Assembly: GCF_010550675.1 (NCBI RefSeq)
Contig: NZ_JAAGOA010000017.1
Location: 47,963 to 111,962 of the forward strand
Direction of reading: 5' to 3'
From: Phytoactinopolyspora halotolerans
GTDB taxonomy: Bacteria; Actinomycetota; Actinomycetes; Jiangellales; Jiangellaceae
Length of the DNA: 64,000 bases
The notes under the pieces are model-generated. The model worked only from the letters and a program-made list of their open reading frames with translations. It was not told where the DNA came from and did no database searches. The translations under genes and the position numbers were made by a program. Each line of letters starts with the position of its first letter. Position 1 is the first letter of the stretch. Below, in pieces: positions 1-9,170 of the stretch.

Positions 1-2
1 GT

Positions 3-2669
3 CGTGCGCTCGCTCCGATCAAGGACGTCAGCGTGGAGGACCTGTCCTCCACGCTGCCCGCCTCCAGCCGTCTGCTCGACATCCTGCGCCTGGACCCGGT
101 CACGCCGGACGCGATCGAGCGCTGGTGGACCAGCGTGGGGCGTGCCACCAGGGTCGCGATCGGGGAGAACGCCGACGGGCCGTTCTCGATCGATGTCAAG
201 GCCGACGGTCCGCACGGCCTGGTGGCCGGTACCACGGGCTCTGGAAAGTCGGAGCTGCTGCAGACCATCATCGCGTCGCTGGCGGTGGCCAACCGGCCGG
301 ACGAGTTCACGTTTGTGCTCGTCGACTACAAGGGCGGGGCGGCATTCAAGGACTGCAACCGGCTGCCGCACACGGTCGGCATGGTCACCGACCTGGACGG
401 GCACCTGACCACGCGCGCACTGGCCAGCCTCGCCGCAGAGCTGCACCGTCGCGAGCATCAGCTGGCCGATGCCGGTGCGAAGGACATCGAGGATTACCTG
501 GCGGGCCGAGGGCCCGACGACCCGCCGATGCCGCGGCTGATGATCGTCATCGACGAGTTCGCCGCTCTGGTCGCTGAGCTGCCGGACTTCGTGAAGGGCC
601 TGGTCGACATCGCACGGCGGGGCCGTTCGCTCGGTGTCCATCTGATCCTCGCCACGCAGCGGCCGGCGGGGGTGGTGAGCGCGGAGATCAAATCCAACAC
701 CAACCTGCGGATCGCACTGCGGGTCACCGACCGGACCGACAGCCAGGACGTCATCGAGTCGCCGGAGTCGGCGGAGATCCCCAAATCCCTGCCGGGCCGC
801 GGATATGCCCGGCTCGGACACTCGTCATTGGTCCAGTTCCAATCGTCGCGGGTGGGTGGCCGGCCGCCGTCGCCCGACGCCTCCGTCTCGATCGGCCTGC
901 GTGAACTCTCCTGGGAGAGCATCGGCCGGCCGGCCCCGCCGCAGAAGAGGGGGTCGTCGGAGGAGGACGTCAGCATTCCGACCGACCTGGAGAGCCTGGT
1001 CGAGGCGATCAACGAGGCGTCGGACCGCACCGGCGTGAAGGCGCCGCCGCCTCCGTGGCTGCCGCCGCTGGCCGAAATCATCACCCTCGAGGAGTTGCTG
1101 ACCGAACAGAACGCGTCGGTCATGTCGGGTACGACGATCCGGTTGCCGTTCGGCATGGTCGACATTCCCAGCCAGCAACGTCGCGGCGTCGCGTACTACG
1201 ACGTGTCCGGCGGCGGGCACCTGTCGATCATCGGCGCGCCCAGAAGCGGGCGGTCCACCGTCCTGCGCGCGTTCGCCGGTGTGATCGGCCGCGAGGTCTC
1301 GCCCAGCGACGTCCACCTGTACGGCATCGACTGCGGCAACAACGCGCTACTGCCCATCGTCGGACTGCCGCACACCGGCGCCGTGGTCAGCCGCGACCAG
1401 CCCGACCGGCTGGCGCGGCTGACGTCGCGGATCCGTGCCGAGATCGGGCGGCGGCAACAGTTGCTGGCTGAGCAGGGATTCGCCGATGTCGGCGAGCAGC
1501 GCGCGAACACGCCCGCGGAGCGCCGCCTGCCGTACATCGTGGTGCTGTTCGACCGGTGGGAAGGGTTCAAGCAGGCGTTCGAGAGCTATGACAACGGCAA
1601 GCTGCTCGACACCTGGATGCAGATCATGCAAGAGGGCGCCGGGGTGGGCGTGAAGATCATCATGTCGGCGGACCGGACCGGGCTGGTCGGCCGGCTGGGC
1701 ACCCTCATGGACGACAAACTCATGCTCCGCATGACCGATCTGGCCGACTTCGCCTCGATCGGCATGCCCAGCAAGGAGGTGCCCGAGCACATGCCGCCCG
1801 GCCGCGGCTTCCGCGTCGACGGGCTGCACGAGACGCACGTCGCCCTCCTGACCGACGACGACGCCGGCACGGCGCAGGTGGCGGCGCTGCAGGAGATCGC
1901 CCGGCAGGCGACGGAACGGTACGCCGACCTGCCGCGCCGTATGCGCCCGTTCCGGGTGGACCCGCTGCCTTCGAAGATCACCCTGACGGAGGCGACCAAG
2001 CTGCTGGAGAAGCCGCTGGCCGACACCGAGATCCCCATCGCCGTCGGCGGCGACACCCTGGCGCTGCGGACCCTGGACGCGATCGATCACGGTCCGGGCC
2101 TGCTCATCCTCGGGCCGCGGCGGTCCGGGCGCAGCGCCGCCCTCCTCACCATGGCGACATCGGTACTGGACCGTGGGTGGCGCGTGGTGCTTCTCACCCC
2201 GCGTCGCAGCCCCCTTCAGGCGCTGGGCACCCGGGACGGCGTGGAGTCGGTGCTCAACCTGGAGTCGAAGAAGGAAGACGTGCTGGAACTGCTGGAAGGG
2301 CTGGTTCCGGCATCGGGGGAGATGCACACCGCGCTGATCATCGACGACGTCGAGTTGATCGGTGTGGACGGCTGGCTGGTGGACGGGATCACCAAGCACC
2401 TGGCCAAGCTGCGCGATTCAGGCAGCGTCATCATCGCCGCCGGAACCACGGACGACCTGGGCAGCTCCTACCGCGGGCCGGTCGCCGCGTTGAAGAAGTC
2501 GCGCTCCGGCCTGCTGCTGTCGCCCTCGGCGACCAGCGACGGCGACCACTTCGGCCTCAAGCTGCCGCGATCCCTCACCGGCGGCATGCCGCCCGGCCGG
2601 GGCCTGTACGTCGCCGCCGGTCAGTGGCAGCTGGTTCAGGTCCCCGAGGTGACCTCAGCGGTGGGCTAG
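3..2669 (+). CDS. Type VII secretion EccC-like FtsK/SpoIIIE ATPase (5' truncated by window)
   Basis: The reading frame is open from the first base, so the N-terminus lies outside the window; the ATG at 33 is internal. Three tandem FtsK/SpoIIIE ATPase modules are visible. Module 1 has an intact Walker A, GTTGSGKS (bases 228-251), and a Walker B LMIVIDEF (from base 537). Modules 2 and 3 carry GAPRSGRS (1233-1256) and GPRRSGRS (2112-2135), where the P-loop lysine is arginine. One active and two degenerate modules is the EccC pattern in type VII secretion, where the distal modules bind substrate signals rather than drive turnover. It probably acts at the cytoplasmic membrane as the motor of an ESX-like system. 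The missing N-terminus might hold FHA or transmembrane segments. The last 15 bases overlap the end of a convergent WXG-type gene. Confidence 0.9.
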   Translation, partial: RALAPIKDVSVEDLSSTLPASSRLLDILRLDPVTPDAIERWWTSVGRATRVAIGENADGPFSIDVKADGPHGLVAGTTGSGKSELLQTIIASLAVANRPDEFTFVLVDYKGGAAFKDCNRLPHTVGMVTDLDGHLTTRALASLAAELHRREHQLADAGAKDIEDYLAGRGPDDPPMPRLMIVIDEFAALVAELPDFVKGLVDIARRGRSLGVHLILATQRPAGVVSAEIKSNTNLRIALRVTDRTDSQDVIESPESAEIPKSLPGRGYARLGHSSLVQFQSSRVGGRPPSPDASVSIGLRELSWESIGRPAPPQKRGSSEEDVSIPTDLESLVEAINEASDRTGVKAPPPPWLPPLAEIITLEELLTEQNASVMSGTTIRLPFGMVDIPSQQRRGVAYYDVSGGGHLSIIGAPRSGRSTVLRAFAGVIGREVSPSDVHLYGIDCGNNALLPIVGLPHTGAVVSRDQPDRLARLTSRIRAEIGRRQQLLAEQGFADVGEQRANTPAERRLPYIVVLFDRWEGFKQAFESYDNGKLLDTWMQIMQEGAGVGVKIIMSADRTGLVGRLGTLMDDKLMLRMTDLADFASIGMPSKEVPEHMPPGRGFRVDGLHETHVALLTDDDAGTAQVAALQEIARQATERYADLPRRMRPFRVDPLPSKITLTEATKLLEKPLADTEIPIAVGGDTLALRTLDAIDHGPGLLILGPRRSGRSAALLTMATSVLDRGWRVVLLTPRRSPLQALGTRDGVESVLNLESKKEDVLELLEGLVPASGEMHTALIIDDVELIGVDGWLVDGITKHLAKLRDSGSVIIAAGTTDDLGSSYRGPVAALKKSRSGLLLSPSATSDGDHFGLKLPRSLTGGMPPGRGLYVAAGQWQLVQVPEVTSAVG

Positions 2670-2969
2670 GTCGTTCCGCATCATGCGGGCCACTCCCTCA
2701 GACACCTCGGGTTCGAGCTCGCCCTGCCGGGTCTGTACGTCACTGACGAGGTCGTTCAGGGCGGATCGGACGGGTTCGGCGTTGGGCGAGAGATAGTCGT
2801 CGTGAATCTCGCGCGCCTTGGAACCGGTCCATGCCGGACCCTCCCCGATCGACTCGGTGGGGTCGTCCATGTTCGGCGTCTCTTCGACGGCGTTCTCGGT
2901 GCGTGTGATCAGACTGTTCATGGCCGACACCATCGGGTTCGGCACCATGTTCTCCTGATCGTCACACAT
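2655..2969 (-). CDS. Small WXG100-like protein, putative type VII substrate
   Basis: The product is 104 aa with a single W-T-G motif at residues 47-49 between two predicted helical halves, the size and layout of ESAT-6/WXG100 substrates. No signal peptide is visible. The start at 2969 is preferred over the ATG at 2981 because GGAG lies 6 nt upstream of it. The gene is convergent with the EccC-like ATPase and overlaps its last 15 bases. Context plus the WxG motif suggest a secreted helical-hairpin substrate. The canonical C-terminal YxxxD/E signal is not obvious, so the family assignment is inferred rather than certain. Confidence 0.6.
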   Translation of the reverse strand: MCDDQENMVPNPMVSAMNSLITRTENAVEETPNMDDPTESIGEGPAWTGSKAREIHDDYLSPNAEPVRSALNDLVSDVQTRQGELEPEVSEGVARMMRNDLAHR

Positions 2970-3056
2970 GTGTATCTCCATGGTTGATCATTGTTGGCTC
3001 GATGGACATGATCCTAAGCCATCCGGGCCGTGGCCATCGGGCTCGGCCGGTCCCCC

Positions 3057-3062
3057 TAGACT
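3057..3062 (+). promoter_or_regulatory. -10 box (TAGACT), probable leaderless promoter
   Basis: TAGACT fits TAnnnT and ends 7 nt before the ATG at 3070, placing the transcription start at about the first codon. No Shine-Dalgarno sequence precedes this ATG. Confidence 0.5.
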
Positions 3063-3069
3063 CGGCCCC

Positions 3070-4368
3070 ATGCTGCGCCGAGTTCTCCCAAGCGGTATCG
3101 CACTGACCGTGATCGCCCTGGCCGCCTGTACATCCGACTCGGAGCCGACCGATACGGAGTCCGGCTCGGAACGGTTCGAGGTCACCCTGTTGGCCGGCGG
3201 GGGAGACCAAGAGGTGTCCGAGGTCCGGGCAGGTCGTGGCGATGTGCGGCTCGACGGTGCGCTGACGAGTGTGGCGGCCGGGGCTGACGGTGCGGTGTGG
3301 GCAGTCTCCGACGGAGTGTCCCTGCTGCGTGTCGACGGGGAGGGACAGGTCTCACAATGGACGCCCCGGCTGCCGGACGGTGTCGTGGAGATCGCCGACA
3401 TAGCCCCGGCACCGGGTGGCGAGGTCTACATTCTTCCGCGGCGCGCGCCGGGTGATCTGGCAGGCGAGGCGTCGGTGTACGTCTTCACCGACGACGGCGG
3501 CATCGAGCCGGCGTTCGGCGTGCCCGCCTCCGGCGACCCGGCCGCGGACGCGATGCCGGCGACGGCCGACGGAGAGCCCGCGGAAGACGCGAGGCTCGGA
3601 AGGATCGGAGACATTGCTGTCGTCGACAACGGCAGCATCGTGTTCGTCGAAGAGATCGCCGGTGCCGGATACGAGGTAGCCAATCTGGTGCGCCGGGTGG
3701 AAGACGGAACTCTGCACACGGTGGCAGGCCTGCCGGCCGACGCGGAGCGTTCCGACATCACCGAGGGCGAGGTCCATGGCGCATCGTTCCCGGAGGTCGA
3801 CGTCGCTGCCACATCCGTGCTCGGACAGGTCCTGATCGCCGCAGGTCGCCAAGGCGACATCGTGCTTCAGACGACGCGGAGCCTCATTGAGGTGGACGAG
3901 GACGGCGCGTTGACCGTGCGGGCCGGATCGGAAGCGGGAACCGTCACGTTGCCTCGGATCTCGGAGCACGGACCGTTGACCGACCCGGTGCTGTCCACGG
4001 AGGCTGAGTACCGCTCCAACCTGCGCCACGCCGTGGGTCCCGCGCTCGCCGTCGACGGCGGGATCCTGGCGACCACGTTCGGCGGGCTCCCGGATGACGA
4101 GGACGTCCACCAGCGCTACCTCTGGGACGTCGAGGATGGCTCGGATCGCGCGCAGGAGATCGCCGACGCGGCCGCCGAAGGCGAGGACCAGGACCTTGCG
4201 AGCGTCTATGTGTCTGACGAGGGGCAGGCCGTGACGGCGAGCGTGTTCGGCACCGGCACGACGATGCTCGACGACGGCACCATCGTGGTAGCGGCGCAGG
4301 ACCCGGAATCGGGTGAATCGATCATGGTCTCATTCCCCGCAGCCGTCATGGACGAGGGCGAGGGCTGA
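3070..4368 (+). CDS. Lipoprotein with beta-propeller (NHL-like) repeats
   Basis: This is a 432-aa secreted protein. The N-terminus has a basic stretch, a hydrophobic core and the lipobox LAAC, predicting a lipoprotein anchored outside the membrane. The mature part has repeated blades of the type 'aDGAVWAVSDG.LLRVDGEG', with Val/Gly-rich strands about 40 residues apart, resembling NHL-type beta-propellers. There are no catalytic residues to name. An in-frame upstream start at 2968 exists, but it would put the signal peptide internally. A TAGACT -10 box 7 nt before the chosen ATG supports this start. It is the only plus-strand gene inside the type VII-associated cluster, so it may be an accessory surface protein. 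Function is not known. Confidence 0.75.
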   Translation: MLRRVLPSGIALTVIALAACTSDSEPTDTESGSERFEVTLLAGGGDQEVSEVRAGRGDVRLDGALTSVAAGADGAVWAVSDGVSLLRVDGEGQVSQWTPRLPDGVVEIADIAPAPGGEVYILPRRAPGDLAGEASVYVFTDDGGIEPAFGVPASGDPAADAMPATADGEPAEDARLGRIGDIAVVDNGSIVFVEEIAGAGYEVANLVRRVEDGTLHTVAGLPADAERSDITEGEVHGASFPEVDVAATSVLGQVLIAAGRQGDIVLQTTRSLIEVDEDGALTVRAGSEAGTVTLPRISEHGPLTDPVLSTEAEYRSNLRHAVGPALAVDGGILATTFGGLPDDEDVHQRYLWDVEDGSDRAQEIADAAAEGEDQDLASVYVSDEGQAVTASVFGTGTTMLDDGTIVVAAQDPESGESIMVSFPAAVMDEGEG

Positions 4369-4394
4369 GACGTCAGCTCGGGACCCGCTCGCCC

Positions 4395-6305
4395 CTAGTT
4401 CGGCCCGTTCTCGTCCTGGAAGAAGCCATTGGTGGCTCGCTGCACCGCGGGGTCCTGCAGCCACGCGTTGTAGGCCGCGAGTGCGTCCGGATCCGACGCG
4501 ATCTCCTCGAACGGGAGGATCCGTCCGCTGCCGTCGGTGAACTCCCCGCCGTAGTGCTCCTCGTAGAACGCCGGGTCGCCGTCCCAGGTCACGGTGCCGT
4601 CGTCGTACGGCTCGATGTCGGGGTTGAGGTACGGAAGCTCGCTCTTCGTCACACGATCGTTGGCGTAATCCCGCCACCGTTGGTGGTAACCGAAGACGTC
4701 GGTCTCGAGCTCCTGGATCTGCTCCTCGTCGAGGTCCTCCAACCAGCCGTTGACCAGTTCGCCGAGGATACTCTGAGCGATCTCCTTGGGCTTGCCGGTG
4801 ATGTCCTCGACAGCGCCCTTGGGATCGAACCCGGCGCCGATGAGCCAGTTGACCATACCCTCGCGGAACTCGTCCCGCTCCTGCTCACTGGCTTCGCGCT
4901 CGTTGAGGACATCGTTCCAGTTCGCCAGGAACATGTCGGACAGCCGACCCGCGATGAAGCCGTCCCAGCCGCTGGCGTCGTGGTCTGGCCCCCGGCCATT
5001 CCGGATGTCTCGGATCTCATTGTGAAAGAGCTCGAACGTTCGCGCCGAGCCTTCCTCGGATCGCATGCCCTCGGTGATGAACGCATCCCAGACCTCGGGG
5101 TCGATCTGGTTAATCGGAGGCGTGCCGTCATAGTCACCGACACCGGCCGGGGACGAGAACGCGTACATGAACTCGTCCCAGTACTGCTCCGTCATGTCGA
5201 CGAAGACCCCGCGCATCTCGTCGGTGAAGGGGAACGGTTCGTCGAGTGAGCCGACATTGGTGATCCAGGTGGCGGCGTTCTCCTGGGCCAGGTTCGGTTG
5301 ATCGTCGTCGTAGATCTGCAGTCGTCCGTAGATCGAGTCCGCGTCGACCGTGCCGGCCTTGACGAACGCCGTCCACGCCTCGTTCCACTCGTCGGTGGTG
5401 GTCACCGGGCCGATGACCTGCGCCTGCTCCCAGACCTGGTCCGGGTGCGCATGCATGTACTCGGCGGCTGCACGCGGGTTCTTCCCCATGGCGGCGAACA
5501 GCCAGGTCGCGCCCTCGCCGGTGAACTGCCCGATGTCGTCGAACTCACCGTTCAACGCGGTCTCGGCGAACGCCACCATCGACTCGTGGTTCCACTGGCC
5601 GCCGTTCTGCATGATGTAGGCCATGTTGTCGGTCAGGTCGATGTTGGGGATGTCCTGGTCCGCCAAGGGCTGGTACATCGAGGAGATGAACTCGGTGTCG
5701 TAATCGATCCGGAAGCTGGCCGTGGAGAAGACCGTCGATAGCGAATCGATCGCCCCGTCCGGGAGGTCGTCGTTCATGGGATCCGCGGTCATGAGCAGGT
5801 GGCCACGGTCTTCGGGGTTCAAGCCGTTGATGAATGCCTCGGCGAAATCGGGGTCATGGCCGTACTGTTCCAGCTGCTCCCACACGTCGTCGGGGATGTC
5901 TCCGTAGGTGCCGTTGACCTGTTCGGCGAGTTCGCGCCCGGCCTCCTGCGCGTCCTCGACCGAGTCGAACAGGTCGTTGAGGATATCGGTGCCTTGGATC
6001 TCCAGCACGCCGTCGCCGTCCCAGCCGTTGTTCTGGTGCTCGGCGAGCAACTGCACGGCCAGGCTGTGCCGCCGGCGCATGTCCGGCATGATGTCGTCGA
6101 GGTCACGCTTGGCTTCGAGCAGCTTGTTCAGGTTGGACATGTCAACGCCGAAGTACCGGAAGTCCGTCTCCAGGCCGGAGATGCGGTCGGTCAGCCCCGT
6201 CAGCGTCTTGTCCAGATCGTCGACGGCCTGCCCGAGGGCGTCGACGTCCATCGAGCAATACTCCCCGCCGCTGCCGGCGCCTTCGGGGGTGTCCTCATAG
6301 GCCAT
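4395..6305 (-). CDS. Hypothetical 636-aa acidic protein, type VII locus-associated
   Basis: This large soluble acidic protein has no signal peptide or membrane segment. Residues ~15-90 form long amphipathic helices (coiled-coil-like, 'LGQAVDDLDKTLTGL...'). The rest is a mixed-helix region rich in Trp, Asp and Phe with no motif I can assign. The start is ATG 6305, with AGGAG about 9 nt upstream; the frame extends further 5' but without a ribosome site. It is the last gene of the minus-strand cluster and follows the preceding gene by 50 bp. Size, an N-terminal helical domain and position resemble large type VII-associated substrates or toxins, but I do not recognise the family. A C-terminal toxin domain is not evident. 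Confidence 0.75.
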   Translation of the reverse strand: MAYEDTPEGAGSGGEYCSMDVDALGQAVDDLDKTLTGLTDRISGLETDFRYFGVDMSNLNKLLEAKRDLDDIMPDMRRRHSLAVQLLAEHQNNGWDGDGVLEIQGTDILNDLFDSVEDAQEAGRELAEQVNGTYGDIPDDVWEQLEQYGHDPDFAEAFINGLNPEDRGHLLMTADPMNDDLPDGAIDSLSTVFSTASFRIDYDTEFISSMYQPLADQDIPNIDLTDNMAYIMQNGGQWNHESMVAFAETALNGEFDDIGQFTGEGATWLFAAMGKNPRAAAEYMHAHPDQVWEQAQVIGPVTTTDEWNEAWTAFVKAGTVDADSIYGRLQIYDDDQPNLAQENAATWITNVGSLDEPFPFTDEMRGVFVDMTEQYWDEFMYAFSSPAGVGDYDGTPPINQIDPEVWDAFITEGMRSEEGSARTFELFHNEIRDIRNGRGPDHDASGWDGFIAGRLSDMFLANWNDVLNEREASEQERDEFREGMVNWLIGAGFDPKGAVEDITGKPKEIAQSILGELVNGWLEDLDEEQIQELETDVFGYHQRWRDYANDRVTKSELPYLNPDIEPYDDGTVTWDGDPAFYEEHYGGEFTDGSGRILPFEEIASDPDALAAYNAWLQDPAVQRATNGFFQDENGPN

Positions 6306-6355
6306 ATTCAATGACTCCTGGTGAGACGTGATGATGTCATCGACAAGCCGGAAGC

Positions 6356-7486
6356 CTACGATGCAGCAGGCTGGCCGCTGCCGGTGACCTCGGACCACCC
6401 GTCGTCGAAGCCTTCGTCCGGTGCCAGTTCCCCGGTGCCGCGCCGCGCGGTGCGCACGGTGGCTCCCACCAGGCCGGCGAGCTTGTCGACCTGGTCCTGG
6501 TCGATGTCGTCGTGCTTTCTGGCGGCGTCGATCGTGGTGGCGACCACCACCGGGTCTGCCTCGCTGGTGAACGTGTGCGCGAAATAGGGGTCGTGCTGGT
6601 TGCCGTCGAGTTTGGCGATGAGCTTCTTCACGCTGTTGTGATCAGGACGCGAGGCGAACAAGGTGACCGCCTCTTGGCCGTGTTCCACCGACACACGCGG
6701 AGGATGGTGCGATACCCGTCGCTCGTCATAGCTGACCGGGGGCCGGTTCGGATGAGGCTGACGATCAGGGAGTGTGTGCAGGCCGCCACCGTCCTCGATC
6801 TCCTGGGCCAGCGCGAGCCTGCGCCGCAAGCCCGGCAGCTCGTCGTCGAGCCACGCGGTCACCTGGGCGAAGCGGGGCGCTTCGAGCGCGTCGACTTCGT
6901 CCAGGCCGACGTCGACCAGGATCCCGCGCAGTTCCGCCTCATACTCGGGAATCTGGTCGCGGGCGCGTTCCATAGCCGCGATCAGCATGGTCATCGCCTG
7001 GATGTCGATGGACACGACGCCGGGCCTGCGATCGCCACCGCCGTCGTCCGGGCCGCCGGGGCCGCCGTCTTCGTCGCCCCCGTCTTGGTTATCGGCGTCG
7101 TCCTCCGGTGGGGACGTATCGTCCTCCGGGTCATCGGTGTCATCGCTGTCCGTCTCGGCGCGGAACGTCGAGTCCGTCTCCGGTCCGTCGGTGCCGTCGT
7201 CCTGCACAGCGTCGTCGCCGCTACCGCCGCCGTCCGTGCCGTCTTCCGTGCCGGGAGCGTCGGTGCTGCCCTCTCCGCTCGTGCCGTCCGAAGACCCGCC
7301 CCCGTAGTCGGAGGAGCCGCCGTAGTCGTACGACGATCCGCCGTCGTCGCTGTAGCTGGACGGCGACGTGTAGGACGCCGCATCGGCCTCCGCGGCGTCG
7401 GCGGCGTCGGCCGGGTGATCCAGGCTGCCGACGTTCTTGCCGCCCGACGGATCGTCATCCAGCCCACCCACGATCTTGCCGGTCAT
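6356..7486 (-). CDS. Hypothetical protein with Asp/Ser/Gly-rich tract
   Basis: The 376-aa product has three parts: a short N-terminus, an extremely acidic Ser/Gly/Asp/Tyr-rich low-complexity segment (about residues 35-155), and a folded helical C-terminal region (about 160-376). It has no signal peptide or transmembrane helix. The ATG immediately follows the TAG of the upstream gene (TAGATG), so translation is probably coupled. The helical part (SIDIQAMTMLIAAMERARDQ) looks like a helical hairpin comparable to WXG/LXG N-termini, which is an inference. No family is recognised. It belongs to the type VII-associated operon. Confidence 0.75.
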   Translation of the reverse strand: MTGKIVGGLDDDPSGGKNVGSLDHPADAADAAEADAASYTSPSSYSDDGGSSYDYGGSSDYGGGSSDGTSGEGSTDAPGTEDGTDGGGSGDDAVQDDGTDGPETDSTFRAETDSDDTDDPEDDTSPPEDDADNQDGGDEDGGPGGPDDGGGDRRPGVVSIDIQAMTMLIAAMERARDQIPEYEAELRGILVDVGLDEVDALEAPRFAQVTAWLDDELPGLRRRLALAQEIEDGGGLHTLPDRQPHPNRPPVSYDERRVSHHPPRVSVEHGQEAVTLFASRPDHNSVKKLIAKLDGNQHDPYFAHTFTSEADPVVVATTIDAARKHDDIDQDQVDKLAGLVGATVRTARRGTGELAPDEGFDDGWSEVTGSGQPAAS

Positions 7487-8038
7487 CTAGACACCTGCCT
7501 CGGAATCAGCAGGCATGAAAGCCTTGGGTTCCAGTCCGTGTGTGTTGCGGCGTCGTTGCAGCTCCGCCTCGATGATCTCGACCACACGCTCAGCGGCTTC
7601 CGTGGTGATCCGCGCGTTGTCCTCGAGCGCCAGCGAGAATTCGTCGCCACTCCGGCTCACCCAGGCGCCGTCCGCCATGGCTTGGAGAGCCGGCTTGAGG
7701 ATCGCCGCGCAATCCTCCGCGACGAGCTTCGCTCGCTCCAGCGCGAACTCCAACTCCTCCAGGCTGACACCGTCGTCCTCGGGATGGGGAAGATCCGGCG
7801 TCGGAAGGCTGGGAGCAGGGAGATCGGGCGACGAGAGGTCAGGGGTGGAGATCTCCGGAGACGGCAGGTCCGGAGGCGGAATGTCCTGCGGTGAGTCCGG
7901 GCCGGGCATGTCCGGCGGTGGCACATCGGCCGGAGGCGTGCCGGGTTCGTCGAGGTCCAGCTTCTCCGGACCGGTCCAGAGTTCGCCGTGCTCCGGACCG
8001 GCGTGCTCGGCCGCTCGGCCATCAGGCACGGCGCTCAC
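7487..8038 (-). CDS. Pro-rich protein with WXG-like helical C-terminus
   Basis: The product is 183 aa. Residues ~30-85 are a Pro/Asp repeat of the form PDxPxPDxP, which should be extended and rigid. Residues ~90-170 are helical with 'AWVSRSGDEFSLALEDN' near the middle, similar to the Trp turn of WXG100-type hairpins. The stop codon abuts the next gene's ATG (TAGATG), a classic coupling arrangement. It is likely a substrate or chaperone partner of the neighbouring acidic proteins. The assignment rests on layout and context; no close family is recognised. Confidence 0.7.
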   Translation of the reverse strand: MSAVPDGRAAEHAGPEHGELWTGPEKLDLDEPGTPPADVPPPDMPGPDSPQDIPPPDLPSPEISTPDLSSPDLPAPSLPTPDLPHPEDDGVSLEELEFALERAKLVAEDCAAILKPALQAMADGAWVSRSGDEFSLALEDNARITTEAAERVVEIIEAELQRRRNTHGLEPKAFMPADSEAGV

Positions 8039-8117
8039 CCCTTCCAGGTTCTAGATCCACTCGTAGCGTACAAGTTCCTCGTGAACGCACAAGGACGCCG
8101 ATAGCGAACACCGCCGG

Positions 8118-9170
8118 CTAGCGCCGTTTCGTCTCCACCGTCACCCGGGTCTGGGTCTCGGCGACCGGGATGAGCACGACCGCGTGTGTGGTCTGCGGGT
8201 CCAGCGGATCCTGCGGCTCGCCGTTGGCGAACCAGTCAACCGTCCAGAAGCTCTCCGCGGTGACCGGTGTGGTCAGGCCGGGCCGGTTCGCACTCGAGCG
8301 GCCGAAGATCAGGATGCACTCGCTCTCCGCATCCGGAGACCACCTCGTGCCGGTTCCCTCGCAGATGATCGGCTCCGCGGACGGAGCGGAGAACCCCATC
8401 GACCTCAGTTCCGCCCGGGCCAGGACCGTGTTGCCGCCGGCAGCGGCGTTCACCTCTACCTGGACGGGACCGCCCTCCATCCAGACCCACGTCTCGACAT
8501 TGACCAGGGTGGCGCCGTCGCCGGAGCGCTTCGGATTCCACGAGATCTCCGGGTCCGGGAGTTGCATATGGTCGAACGCGACGTCGACCAACGCCTCGGG
8601 CGGTACGGGAGGCACCGGAGGCTCCTCGTTCATCTCGACGAAGACCGCGCCATCGTAGTCGGTGAAGAACCGCTCGGAGTGGTCGAAGAACTCGTGCACG
8701 TCTCCGTCGAAGTCGGCGCTGAAACAGGCGCCGTACCACCAGCGGCCCTCGTCGTCGTCCTTGTACGTCTCGTAGTCCTCGTACGGTTCGTACACTTCGC
8801 CCGTATGTGGATCCGACCAGCGGTCGAGGTCGCCGCTGTCGATCATCTCGTAGTAGTCCTTGCCGGTCAGACCGGGGATGTACCGGCAGGCGGGCAGTAC
8901 CCAGACGGTCTCGCGCGGGATCGTGAACCGGCCGTCGTCCCCGCCGTCGGTTCCGGAGCCCCACACCTCGACGCTCACGCGGCCGTCCTCGGCGTCGGCG
9001 TCGCTGCCTCCGCCGTCGTCGTCCGGCGGTGGGCAGCCGTCGAGGCCGCACCCGGGCGCGACCTCGGCACTGCTGATCGGCGTCGCCCCGAGCAGCGTCA
9101 GGGTGAGTGCGCACGCGAGGAGCGCTCCGGGTAATGCGTCGCGGGAGGACCGGCGGACGGCATTCAGCAT
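8118..9170 (-). CDS. Secreted acidic protein, type VII-associated, unknown function
   Basis: The 350-aa product starts with a basic N-terminus and a hydrophobic core (GALLACALTLTLLGA), a typical Sec signal peptide, followed by an Asp/Gly-rich linker (PPPDDDGGGSDADAEDG). The mature part is rich in Trp, Tyr and acidic residues, with several cysteines that could form disulfides. The start ATG overlaps the upstream stop (ATGCTGA, 9164-9170), indicating coupling to the lipoprotein gene. No catalytic motif is recognised. Confidence 0.75.
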   Translation of the reverse strand: MLNAVRRSSRDALPGALLACALTLTLLGATPISSAEVAPGCGLDGCPPPDDDGGGSDADAEDGRVSVEVWGSGTDGGDDGRFTIPRETVWVLPACRYIPGLTGKDYYEMIDSGDLDRWSDPHTGEVYEPYEDYETYKDDDEGRWWYGACFSADFDGDVHEFFDHSERFFTDYDGAVFVEMNEEPPVPPVPPEALVDVAFDHMQLPDPEISWNPKRSGDGATLVNVETWVWMEGGPVQVEVNAAAGGNTVLARAELRSMGFSAPSAEPIICEGTGTRWSPDAESECILIFGRSSANRPGLTTPVTAESFWTVDWFANGEPQDPLDPQTTHAVVLIPVAETQTRVTVETKRR

